Source: Tolypothrix bouteillei VB521301
Lineage (GTDB): Bacteria > Cyanobacteriota > Cyanobacteriia > Cyanobacteriales > Nostocaceae
Direction of reading: 5' to 3'
Assembly: GCF_000760695.4 (NCBI RefSeq)
Contig: NZ_JHEG04000001.1
Span: forward strand, 3,382,452-3,446,451
DNA: 64,000 nucleotides
The notes under the pieces were generated by a model. That model did not search any database. It saw nothing but the letters and a program-made list of their open reading frames with translations, and was not told the origin of the DNA. The position numbers were made by a program, and so were the translations under genes. Of the stretch, positions 20,086 to 29,500 are shown piece after piece (the first letter of the stretch is position 1; each line of letters begins with the position of its first letter).

Positions 20086-20517
20086 ATGGCGGAAACACTT
20101 TCTGGACAAACTCCCGTTTTTGGTGGTCACACTGGCGGCTTGCTTAAAAAAGCAGAAACAGAGGAAAAGTATGCTATTACTTGGACTAGCCCCAAGCAAC
20201 AGCCCTTTGAACTACCCACTGGTGGTACTGCTATCATGCGCCAAGGAGAAAACTTGCTATACTTGGCTCGCAAAGAGTATGGCGTCTATCTGGGCGGTCA
20301 AGTACTCCGGAAGTTGAAAATCACAGATTACAAAGTTTATCGGATCTTCCCCAACGGAGAAATTCAGTACATTCACCCAGCTGATGGTGTCTTTCCAGAA
20401 AAAGTCAACCAAGGTCGTGAAAAAGTTCGTTATAACGACCGTAGAATCGGTGAAAATCCAAGCCCCGCTCAAGTTAAATTTAGCGGTACGGCTACCTATG
20501 ATGCTCCCAATTCATAG
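20086..20517 (+). CDS. psaD: Photosystem I subunit II (PsaD)
   Basis: A 143-residue stromal-side subunit of photosystem I that docks ferredoxin and stabilises PsaC. The sequence begins [20 protein letters not shown] and continues with the family core [13 protein letters not shown] and [19 protein letters not shown]; it is rich in Lys and Arg in the ferredoxin-binding part. The frame extends upstream to a TTG at 20071, but ATG 20086 fits the known PsaD N-terminus and has GAGAGAG 6-12 nt upstream. A heptamer-repeat region follows the stop. The gene lies between a sensor kinase gene and trpE, all on the plus strand. Confidence 0.98.
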   Translation: MAETLSGQTPVFGGHTGGLLKKAETEEKYAITWTSPKQQPFELPTGGTAIMRQGENLLYLARKEYGVYLGGQVLRKLKITDYKVYRIFPNGEIQYIHPADGVFPEKVNQGREKVRYNDRRIGENPSPAQVKFSGTATYDAPNS

Positions 20518-20641
20518 TTAATTGTTAGTGGTTAGTGGTTGGTCGTTAGTAGTTGGTCGTTGGTCGTTATTAGTAACAATCAATCGTTAACTACAGCCAC
20601 CAGTTACTAACCACTAACCACTCACCACTCACCACCAACCC
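20518..20641. repeat. TTAGTGG-type heptamer repeats forming an inverted repeat
   Basis: GTTAGTGGTTAGTGGTTGG and related heptamers on one side face ACTAACCACTAACCACTC on the other, so the block can fold into a long hairpin between psaD and trpE. It may end the psaD transcript. The repeat type recurs at 50441-50480 and 41160-41195. Confidence 0.75.
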
Positions 20642-20647
20642 ATCGTG

Positions 20648-22183
20648 ATGATTTTCCCAGAATTCTCCGAGTTTTCTGAATTAGCTAAAGAGGGCAATTT
20701 TGTTCCAGTCTACCAAGAATGGGTCGCGGACCTCGATACACCCGTGTCTGCTTGGTACAAAGTCTGCGCGGGTCAACCTTTTAGCTTTTTACTAGAATCT
20801 GTTGAAGGTGGAGAAAAACTGGGACGGTATAGCTTTGTGGGTTGCGATCCGTTATGGGTTTTAGAAGCTAGAGGAGATTTCGTCACTCAAACACACCGCA
20901 ATGGGTCTCAGCAAGTCTATGAAGGTGACCCCTTTACAACTTTGCAAGCTTGCTTGGAACCTTATAAACCAGTGAAATTACCTCAATTACCTCCAGGGAT
21001 TGGGGGTTTATTCGGTTTTTGGGGCTATGAATTGATTCATTGGATAGAACCGCGAGTCCCAATTCATCCACAAGATGAACGAAATATTCCAGATGGATTG
21101 TGGATGCAAGTGGACAGCTTGTTAATTTTTGACCAAGTCAAGCGGAAAATTTGGGCGATCGCATATGTTGACTTGCGCGATGTAGAGACTCAGAAGGGGA
21201 AGCCATTAGAACAGGCTTATCAAAAAGCATGCGATCGCGTAACTCACATGGTAAGCAAGCTTTCTTTACCTCTATCCCCACAAAAAACTATTCTAGAATG
21301 GACGCCACCAGAAACAAACAAAGCGCGGAAAGGAAAGGGAATAGAGGACTACAAGAGTAACTTTACGCGATCGAGCTTTTGTGCCAGTGTTGAGAAAGCA
21401 AAAGAGTACATCAAAGCAGGAGATATCTTTCAGGTTGTTATTTCCCAACGATTGACAACGGAATATACGGGAGATCCCTTTTCTCTATACCGATCGCTCA
21501 GGCAAATCAATCCTTCGCCTTACATGACGTATTTTAACTTTCAGGATTGGCAAATTATCGGCTCTAGCCCGGAAGTCATGGTCAAAGCAGAACTGGATGC
21601 AGAAGGACAGGCGATCGCAACAGTACGTCCCATTGCAGGAACGCGTCCGCGAGGGAAAACTCCCCAAGAAGACGCCGCAAATGCTCTTGACTTACTCCAA
21701 GACCCCAAGGAAATTGCAGAACACGTCATGCTTGTCGATTTGGGACGAAATGATTTGGGGCGAGTTTGTCAAAGTGGAACTGTGAGAGTTGATGAACTGA
21801 TGGTCGTTGAACGTTACTCTCATGTAATGCATATTGTGAGTAATGTTGTGGGTAAACTTGGAGCGGGAAAAACAGCATGGGATTTACTGAAAGCGTGCTT
21901 TCCTGCGGGAACAGTGAGTGGCGCACCCAAAATTCGAGCCATGGAAATTATTTATGAGTTGGAACCGAGCCGTCGCGGTGTTTACTCTGGTGTTTACGGG
22001 TACTATGATTTTGAAGGGCAATTGAATAGTGCGATCGCAATTCGGACAATGGTAGTTCGGAATAATATGGTAAGCGTGCAAGCAGGTGCGGGTTTGGTGG
22101 CTGATTCCGATCCGGAAAAAGAATATGAGGAAACATTGAATAAGTCTAGAGGTCTTTTAGAAGCCATTCGCTGTTTGCGATAA
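20648..22183 (+). CDS. trpE: Anthranilate synthase component I
   Basis: About 511 residues. It makes anthranilate from chorismate using ammonia from the TrpG glutaminase, the first committed step of tryptophan synthesis. Visible motifs are the N-terminal feedback site LLES, the chorismate-binding core SPEVMVKAE, the PIAGTRPRG loop, DLGRNDLGR and GAGLVADSDPEKEYEET near the end. The frame opens with GTG at 20645, immediately followed by ATG 20648; either could be used. No trpG lies next to it, so the subunits are encoded apart. It is downstream of psaD after a repeat-rich gap. Confidence 0.96.
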   Translation: MIFPEFSEFSELAKEGNFVPVYQEWVADLDTPVSAWYKVCAGQPFSFLLESVEGGEKLGRYSFVGCDPLWVLEARGDFVTQTHRNGSQQVYEGDPFTTLQACLEPYKPVKLPQLPPGIGGLFGFWGYELIHWIEPRVPIHPQDERNIPDGLWMQVDSLLIFDQVKRKIWAIAYVDLRDVETQKGKPLEQAYQKACDRVTHMVSKLSLPLSPQKTILEWTPPETNKARKGKGIEDYKSNFTRSSFCASVEKAKEYIKAGDIFQVVISQRLTTEYTGDPFSLYRSLRQINPSPYMTYFNFQDWQIIGSSPEVMVKAELDAEGQAIATVRPIAGTRPRGKTPQEDAANALDLLQDPKEIAEHVMLVDLGRNDLGRVCQSGTVRVDELMVVERYSHVMHIVSNVVGKLGAGKTAWDLLKACFPAGTVSGAPKIRAMEIIYELEPSRRGVYSGVYGYYDFEGQLNSAIAIRTMVVRNNMVSVQAGAGLVADSDPEKEYEETLNKSRGLLEAIRCLR

Positions 22184-22467
22184 TCCTAAGGATTTGGGAA
22201 CTGCAAATGAAAGCCGATAAACGCTGATGAGTTGTACCTCATTCACTTTGTCATCTGTTATTTTATATTTTGCACCTCTCCGTACAAATGCAACTAAAAC
22301 AAAAAGATGCGCGATTGAGCTACCTAATTTTTCTTAGCTTTTATCGCTAAATCATTAGTTTGAGTGGCTTATTCCGGTTAGTTATATATTAGATCGCGTT
22401 TGTCAACCAATTGTTTGAAACCCTGAAAATCTCATAGAACAGATTTTGGAGTCAAGAAATTAACAAT

Positions 22468-23052
22468 ATGCTTTTGAGAAATATTATTCAGAACATTTTT
22501 CTAGCCTGTCGAGTATCGATTCTAGTTCCTGTCATGTGTTTATTATTGTCAGGGTTTGCACTCTTAGTATACGGGGCTGCTCAAACTGTCATAACGATAA
22601 GTCTCGCGCTCCGAGTCGGTAATTTATCTGGCAAAGAAGCAAAGATCATGATTATATCGTTTATCGAAATCATTGATGTGTTTCTCCTTGCTACAGTTTT
22701 CTACATCGCAGCATTGGGACTTTATGAACTGTTTATTGACAACCGCGTCAAAGTTCCCACCTGGTTGGAGATTCGTAGCATTGATGACCTTAAAAATAAG
22801 CTCGCCAGTGTTGTGGTAGTAATTTTAGGTGTTGTGTTCCTCGGACAAGCAGTAAGGTGGGAGAGTGGAAGAGAAATATTGCCCTTTGGATTGAGTGTTG
22901 CCTTAGTAATTGCAACATTAACCTATTTTCTAGGCGAAAAAACTAAAAGCGAACAAATGAAAAAACTTCTTAGCAGTAAAGGAACAAAAAACTTAATTTA
23001 CCCTAACTTAGAAAATCAAGTGGAGGGTGCCAATAACAAAGAGGAACACTAA
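22468..23052 (+). CDS. YqhA/UPF0114 family inner membrane protein
   Basis: A 194-residue protein with four hydrophobic segments (about 14-37, 62-86, 111-128 and 137-154). It carries the family signature IEIIDVFLLATVFYIAALGLYELFI and then RSIDDLKNKL. The family is widespread and its function is unknown. The C-terminal 35 residues are polar and probably cytoplasmic. ATG 22468 gives a start just ahead of the first helix. It is preceded by 284 bp of AT-rich DNA without other features. Confidence 0.85.
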   Translation: MLLRNIIQNIFLACRVSILVPVMCLLLSGFALLVYGAAQTVITISLALRVGNLSGKEAKIMIISFIEIIDVFLLATVFYIAALGLYELFIDNRVKVPTWLEIRSIDDLKNKLASVVVVILGVVFLGQAVRWESGREILPFGLSVALVIATLTYFLGEKTKSEQMKKLLSSKGTKNLIYPNLENQVEGANNKEEH

Positions 23053-23142
23053 ACTCTGAAAAACAAATCATATCCAGAAATGTTGAATGCTGGTACAAAA
23101 ATTTACATTTTAGGTAACACTAAGCTCAAAAGCTAAAATTAA

Positions 23143-23600
23143 TCAACAAAACATAATCTCTTCAAACCAATGCACATAACTAAATTTCTGACACATACAA
23201 GATTGTAAATAGCGAAGTTTATCTAATAATGTATGACCCCATTATTGGGGAATAGATAAAATCTGTAAAATTAAATAAGCAATGAGACAGGCATAAATTT
23301 GTAGAGTGATACCATTGACATTTTTAGTAATTAACTTATCGAGTTTTAAGTGCATCTTTAAAACTTTCCATAAAAGTTCAACTCCCCAACGTAATCGATA
23401 AATCTCTCTAATTTCATCATCAGAAACAGCAGCCTCGCCCGACGCAGGTAAATTAGTGACTAAGCGAAACTCAGTTTTCGTTTCTAAATCACAAAAATTG
23501 ACAACTCTATAGGTTTGTGCATTCTCAGATGTACCCGCTTTGACTAAGGAACTCAACTCATCAAATTCTAATTTCCAATTGTTTTTTCTTCTTAGCTTAA
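23143..23600 (-). pseudogene. IS4-family transposase remnant (C-terminal part, internal stop)
   Basis: The minus-strand frame encodes the end of a DDE transposase of IS4 type, with the family signature Y-x2-R-W-x2-E-x6-K visible in EIYRLRWGVELLWKVLKM. After LQILSIPQ a TAA at 23242-23244 interrupts the frame. Readable homology-like coding continues in the same frame (WGHTLLDKLRYLQSCMCQ, then YVHWFEE) to a TGA at 23143-23145. The N-terminal two thirds, including the first catalytic Asp residues, are missing. It abuts an IS630-like N-terminal fragment at about 23600 and cannot be active. Confidence 0.8.
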
Positions 23601-23705
23601 TAAAATCCAATACGCTCTTTTTTTAACTTAATAATGAAAATTTTGTTTATATATCCTGTTAAGTAATTTGATTGTCTCGGGAGTTAAATCTTTAATAAAT
23701 CGCAT
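23601..23705 (-). pseudogene. IS630-type transposase N-terminal fragment
   Basis: From ATG 23705 on the minus strand the reading is MRFIKDLTPETIKLLNRIYK, then a TAA at codon 26, then VKKRAYWILLS in the same frame. This is the typical start of IS630-family helix-turn-helix transposases. It ends where the IS4 remnant begins, so two different elements have been joined by insertion or deletion. Confidence 0.65.
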
Positions 23706-23734
23706 TTTTTTCACCTGATTCAAGTAATTGATGG

Positions 23735-24289
23735 CTAGCGACCTTTAGCTAAATCTGCATAGAGGACAATTTCCACACCCAGAAAGATTAAAAGCGTCAT
23801 TTCTACCAAGACCAGAAGTACGATTGGCCAATTTGCTTGTGGTACTAGCCACCAAAAAGCTACTAAACAAGACAGTCCTGAAGCCACAAAAGTAATTTCG
23901 TCAATAATTAATTGTTCTATCTTGCGTCGGCTGCGCCGCTTATCGCTTCTATGGGCTATTTCCCAACCAAATATAGATTCTATGTCAGAATGACCTGTAT
24001 GTTCTTTAATTTTCTCTACTAGTGTTAAGCGAATATATCTACCGATTGCTGTAATTTTCTCATCATTAACAAGATAAGTCCAACCAAGGATAAGACAAAC
24101 CCAAGGGATAACGAGGAGAGCATAATAATTACTTTTTCCAGATAGTGCGAAGGAGAGAATAGCACCAAAAACTCCTAACGTCACATAGAGCATATTATCG
24201 CGAAAACCAATTCGCTGAGCTTGCTCTTCTTTCAACTTTTCGTATTCATGAAGATAAACTTCAAGCATTTGTTTTTGCTCATCACGCAT
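23735..24289 (-). CDS. Four-helix membrane protein, third gene of a conflict-type operon
   Basis: A 184-residue protein of unrecognised family. The N-terminus (MRDEQKQMLEVYLHEYEKLKEEQAQR) is an amphipathic coil. Four hydrophobic segments follow in two pairs (about 33-50 with 56-74, and 131-149 with 154-177), with a charged loop of about 55 residues between them (IGRYIRLTLVEKIK, then HRSDKRRSRRKIEQLIIDE). Paired-helix membrane proteins with this layout are common as presumed pore-forming effectors next to NTP-dependent conflict genes (SLATT-like proteins); that role is inference here. It is the last gene of the three-gene minus-strand set and starts 128 bp after the phosphorylase gene. A degraded insertion-sequence pair lies directly downstream. 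Confidence 0.6.
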   Translation of the reverse strand: MRDEQKQMLEVYLHEYEKLKEEQAQRIGFRDNMLYVTLGVFGAILSFALSGKSNYYALLVIPWVCLILGWTYLVNDEKITAIGRYIRLTLVEKIKEHTGHSDIESIFGWEIAHRSDKRRSRRKIEQLIIDEITFVASGLSCLVAFWWLVPQANWPIVLLVLVEMTLLIFLGVEIVLYADLAKGR

Positions 24290-24417
24290 AAGGCATTTCC
24301 AATAAAGATGCTTCCTACATTTGCTGGCATTAGCAGTCTCACTTCTGTCAGCATCATCTCTTGACTAACTAAATTTTATCAATGAATCAAGTTTAACTGC
24401 TTAGGATAGTTAACTAT

Positions 24418-26436
24418 CTATTGATTAAGTTCTTTAATCAAATCATTACGTCCTATTACCTCTAAAGCAGTTTTCAATTCAGAAAGTTTATTTCGCTGCT
24501 CCAACCACTCCCAAACGCCTTGCGGTTCTCTTCCTCTATTAAAAACAGCGCGTTGATGAGGTGGAATATCAAAATAGTCTGCTAACTCCTGCCAATCATG
24601 GACTAGTCTTTGACAAATAATCATCTTAATCTGGCCAAGTGAGCGTTTGTTAACTTTCTCAACAGATTGAAGAGGTTTTTGGCTGTTTAAAGGCTCTAGT
24701 CTCAACTTACTTTCAAAAGGTGCTGATTTCAGTAACTCCATAACAAACGCTGCAGCAGCATCGGCAGCGTATTCCTGCCAAGCATCATTTTTTGAACCAT
24801 CAGCCCAATCACACATTCCTTTAACAAGGAAAAATCCTGGTAAAAAATTACTTTCATAAGCAGCAAGAGCTACACCTGCCCCTTCCATTTCAATCCCGAC
24901 AAGCTTTGACCAATCACTCTGTAGCTCATTAATTAATGAAGGATCGGTAATAACCTTTTCGCCAGATGCAACTACCCCAAAATGTACCTGAGGTATCACC
25001 CTTCCTGTAGTACCATCAGGTCGTGAAGTCTTTACAGACATAACCCAGTTCTGTATCGGCAAACTCTTGGCCGCCTCCAATAAAACCTTACCTGGACGAT
25101 AGACTTCATACCGTCGCTTAATTTCAGAGCCACCTTGCTCGTGTTGAGTTTGTTTACCCAACTCATAATAAACAATCTGTTCGCCTACTATAATATCGCC
25201 AAGATATCGACTGCTCTGCTTTTGAACGCCTCCTGCGATTCCAGCTAAAATTATGTGAGATGGGTTAAATTGAGTGATAGCTCTTTGAGTGATAACAGCA
25301 GCTTGAAGGTTACCCATTGAAGGTAAGCACAAAATTACTAATTGATAAACAGTGTCTATCTTCTGAGTTTTAAGGGCAGCTCTATAGAATGTTTGAGATG
25401 ATGTTTGTACTTTTCGAGGAGAGTCTAAGTAGCGTAAAACTGCATCTTGTTCTTTTTGTAGAGCAGTTAATATAAGAACATCAGTAATAGTCTCAGCAGA
25501 GGTGCTTGAGATATCAGAATCTGTTATAAAAATTGGAGAAAATTTCTTCTCTGGTAACTTGTCAATGAAACCAAATTGTACATTATGAGTATCAGTGTTA
25601 GATGAAACACCTTGAGTAGGAGAGTTATTTAATGCTTTGATATCCTCAATTTGTGAAGTAAATTCAAAGTTATAACTTGGAGTTGGTTGTTCTTTTGTAA
25701 AATAAAGCTTTGATTCTTGAAATAATTTATTCTGCGAAGTAGCCTTCAATCGATATTTTTGTAAAACTTTTTTTAGTATAGAAACAACATTTGCATAGAG
25801 TTCGAGGACATATTGCTTTCTTGATGCGGATGTTTCTAAGTCAACTTCAGTATAAAAGTAGGCTTGCAAGTGCCAAAGCGATCTAAAAATATTAGGGTTT
25901 TTAATAGATAAATTCAGAAGTTTAAGATGATTAATTTTTAGATTTGTATCTTGATAAATTTGAACATAAAGTTCTTCTTCATCTTGAACTCGAGCTTTTT
26001 TAGTAGCAACCTCAATCATAATTGCTTGCAATTGAGAAATCCGCTTTTGGGTCTCTTCTATTTGTGATATTGTAAAAGTACTAATATCATTGCTTGGTAA
26101 TATCTCTAACTGCTGTCTAGATAAAAACTCTTCAATCTGTCCAAAAAGGTTGAGATATATTTCATAAATATATCTAATACGTTGGTGTCGCCATGCAGAG
26201 CCATTAAGATGAGATAAGCAGTATTCATACAACTTGGTTAGAGAACTAAAAGGGTTTGGATTAGAAATTACTAACCCATTCTCTTGCATAACTTCAATGC
26301 TTAGCTCAACTTCTTGGTATAATTCAGCGTAATGCTCTTCTTCATAGATGTTAGAATTTCTAGTTGCAACAGTAATCATAATTGATTGTAGCCGCTCTAT
26401 TTTTATTAAAAATTCTTTCAATTCTTCAGAATGCAT
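24418..26436 (-). CDS. Nucleoside phosphorylase/nucleosidase with duplicated N-terminal helical domain and C-terminal death-like adaptor domain
   Basis: A 672-residue protein. Residues about 16-110 and 136-230 are a tandem duplication offset by 120 residues (LQSIMITVATRN versus LQAIMIEVATKK; SNPNPFSSLTKL versus KNPNIFRSLWHL). Residues about 318-575 form a PNP/MTA-SAH nucleosidase domain. The catalytic set is intact: Glu329, Glu518 in GIEMEGAG and Asp543 in GMCDWADG match Glu12, Glu174 and Asp197 of E. coli MTA/SAH nucleosidase. Residues about 602-672 (LVHDWQELADYFDIPPHQRAV, then WEWLEQRNKLSELKTAL) resemble the effector-associated/death-like domains of cyanobacterial conflict proteins. The likely role is to cleave a nucleoside or nucleotide when recruited through the adaptor domain (inference). 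It starts 65 bp after the helicase gene. Confidence 0.8.
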   Translation of the reverse strand: MHSEELKEFLIKIERLQSIMITVATRNSNIYEEEHYAELYQEVELSIEVMQENGLVISNPNPFSSLTKLYEYCLSHLNGSAWRHQRIRYIYEIYLNLFGQIEEFLSRQQLEILPSNDISTFTISQIEETQKRISQLQAIMIEVATKKARVQDEEELYVQIYQDTNLKINHLKLLNLSIKNPNIFRSLWHLQAYFYTEVDLETSASRKQYVLELYANVVSILKKVLQKYRLKATSQNKLFQESKLYFTKEQPTPSYNFEFTSQIEDIKALNNSPTQGVSSNTDTHNVQFGFIDKLPEKKFSPIFITDSDISSTSAETITDVLILTALQKEQDAVLRYLDSPRKVQTSSQTFYRAALKTQKIDTVYQLVILCLPSMGNLQAAVITQRAITQFNPSHIILAGIAGGVQKQSSRYLGDIIVGEQIVYYELGKQTQHEQGGSEIKRRYEVYRPGKVLLEAAKSLPIQNWVMSVKTSRPDGTTGRVIPQVHFGVVASGEKVITDPSLINELQSDWSKLVGIEMEGAGVALAAYESNFLPGFFLVKGMCDWADGSKNDAWQEYAADAAAAFVMELLKSAPFESKLRLEPLNSQKPLQSVEKVNKRSLGQIKMIICQRLVHDWQELADYFDIPPHQRAVFNRGREPQGVWEWLEQRNKLSELKTALEVIGRNDLIKELNQ

Positions 26437-26501
26437 GGCTTGCCTTCAAATAGTTTGCTAACTTCCTTTTATAAGGATTCTATAAGAAACGATATCTATC
26501 G

Positions 26502-29500
26502 CTAAATATCAACAGACTTTAATCTGTTAACTAGCCGCTCTATTTCCACGTCCCTATTATCAAACCATTCTTTAGACCAAACTCTGTGAATTTGCCAGTT
26601 TAGTATGTCTTCTAAAACTTTTTTTCGCAGGCGATCTCGATCTCGGGCTGTAGGATATCTACAATAAGTTAATCCATCATACTCTATCCCTAATATATAC
26701 TTTTTATCAGTTAGCTGTTTTTTAATTACTGCTAAATCAATAGGATATGCTGAACGCCCAACAGATGTTTCAACTTCATACCCTTGCTTTTGTAGAGCAT
26801 CATAAATATCCTCCGTTAAAAGTGAATAGGAGTGTAAATTTTGTACACTACTATTTTCTGGTAACTTTTGTTCCTTAGAATCAATGTATTCTAAATATTC
26901 TTTAAAAAAGCGCACGCCTTCCCTTTTGCCTTCTGGTTGCAAATCATTTGCCCGAATAGATGCCACTAGAATGAGTTTATATTTGGCACGAGTTATTGCT
27001 ACATTAAGTCGTCGCTCTCCACCAACTCTATTAAGAGGACCAAAATAGTGACTAAACTCTCCTTCATTATCTTTTCCATATCCAAAACTGAGAATAATAA
27101 CATCTCGCTCATCACCTTGAACATTTTCAAGATTTTTTATAAAGAATTTTTCTGACTCATCTCTACAAAATTCTGCTAATTCTGGATTTTCATCGCTCAG
27201 TTTATCGATTTGTTCCTGAATTGCTTCTGCTTGATCTTTACTAAAGGCAATGATACCCAGGCTTTGCTCCTGGTTTTGTTGAATATGAAGCAGCGCAAGC
27301 TTACCAACTTCTTCAGCCTCACGAATGTTTTGCTTTTTCTTTCCACCACGATTGTATACAGCTTGTTCAACGTATTTGAAATAAACACCTCTACTATCAT
27401 TTTTTACGGGATTTGGGAAAGTAATGAGTTCTGAGTTATAAAATTTCTTATTGGAGAAATAAATTAAGCTTTCATCTTTGCTCCGATAATGCCATTTCAA
27501 TGTAAATTCTCTCATGAACCCACACTCAGCAAGTAAGCTTTCATACCTTTCTTCCTCATCATTGTCCTCATCTTCAGCGTCAGAAGTAATACTAGCAAAG
27601 AAAGAAGAAGGAGGCATCTGATGGTTATCACCAACAACAATTACCTGTTTTGAGCGCATGATTGAGGATACTGCATCTTCTGTACGAATTTGAGAGGCTT
27701 CGTCAAAAATCACAACGTCAAAATTAATTACTTGTGGAGCAATGTACTCACTTACTGCTTGCGGACTCATCAACCAACAGGGTTTAAGAGTAACAACAAG
27801 CTCAGCGGCTTCTTCAATAAATTCACGGATTGACTTATATTTTTTTTTATTTTGACTTTCTCTATAGAGCATATCTAAAGCTATTTTTGCATTTGGTTGC
27901 TGAGACCACTCTTGCCATTGACTAACATGGAGTTGCCGAAGGCGCTTTTTTGCAACTTCTTGCTGCTTAATGTCAAGCTGAGAAAACTTTTGTATTTTTT
28001 GCTCGTAAACATTGGCACTAAAGCGCCGCAAATTATAGCAATTATCATAAATGTATTGCAACCAGTTTTGGTAAAAACCTTTTTCAAAAATTCTTGACCA
28101 CAATTCTGGAGCAATATCAGAATCTTGTAACTGTTGAAGAAATGCTCCGGCACCTACTGCTTGAATTTGCTTAACGTTGCGTTGGTAATCTAACCAATCC
28201 TGAAATAAGTCAATCTCGTTAGCTGCTACGTTAAGAAATGTTTCTATTTCATCTAAAGAAGTAATGTTTAAGGGAATACGAGAATTTGTAATTACATCTT
28301 CTGGATACGGGAAGTAGCGCTGCAAGAAATTGAAACCTTCTTCAATCAAACTTTGGGCTGATGTTAATTCCTCAAGAAGTTTTGCTAGTTGACGACGACT
28401 AGTTTGTGAAGAAATCACCATTACTACTGTACTATTTTGTATGTTGTATTGGTGTAGGGTTTCTAACCATCTAAGCGATTGCTCAATGGCTTCACAATCT
28501 GGAATCTCTGTTGTAAAAAAAATTTTAAAAGCATCATGAGGAGAATAGTTTGGGTCTCTTAAGTTGTGCCATAGAAATTGAAGTTCGGCTGCTCGCTTAA
28601 GGTCTGTTTTCAATTCCCAGTCAAAAACCCACTTTTTTACTTTACGGCAATCAAGAATTTGATTGCGAGCTTTCCAGTACGTACATCGGAAGAAGCAAAA
28701 AATACCCCACTTCTGCAAGTTTTTGGATAAATCTGATAAATTGAGATGAAGAAATTCTTTTTTGTACTTAGTATTTAGAGGGTTATTTTGGATAGCTTCT
28801 AGGTCATTTTCGAGTTGAAAAAATAATTGCCATAAAACTTGTAGATCTTTATCTTGCCAACCTTGTGGAAGTAATGGAACGGCAGCTATGTGAGCTACAG
28901 ATGCATTGAAATTTGCTATCTCAGTTAATGTACTTGGAGTTTTTAAGTTGAGTAATTTTCCTAATTCGTTTCCTGCTTTCTTAGCACTTCTAATACCTTG
29001 CAGCAAGGTGTTTATTCCATTATTTATATCCTCACGCGTTTGAAAATCGAGTGATGGCTGCTGGCTTTTTGCCCATAGAGTTGTTAGTTCTTTGCGAAAG
29101 AAAAGTAAAAATTTTCCGTGATTTAGCTGTTCCAGATAATCCTTAGCTCGACTTAATTGGAGAGTAGACCAATTATTTATATTTCCTAGCGTAAAGTTAA
29201 GTGTGGGAATCTGCTCTCGCTGAAATTTTAAAATTTCTCCATAAATATCCAATACCGTTTTATCTAATGGCTCCCACTTATGGTTTAAACTTTCTGCGTG
29301 TTCATTCAGGCTTTGCCGACATTCACTCAACTCATAGAAGAAAGATTCTGACTCCTGTTCCTCTAGTCGTTGCTCAAGTTCTCTACGAGTTATTTGCAGA
29401 ACTTTAGCAAAGTTCTTTTTACTAGCTACATCGTTATCGGCAAAGTTAAGATAAATAGCCTCTAGATTAGACTCTTTAAGTCGATCGCAAACAACTTCGA

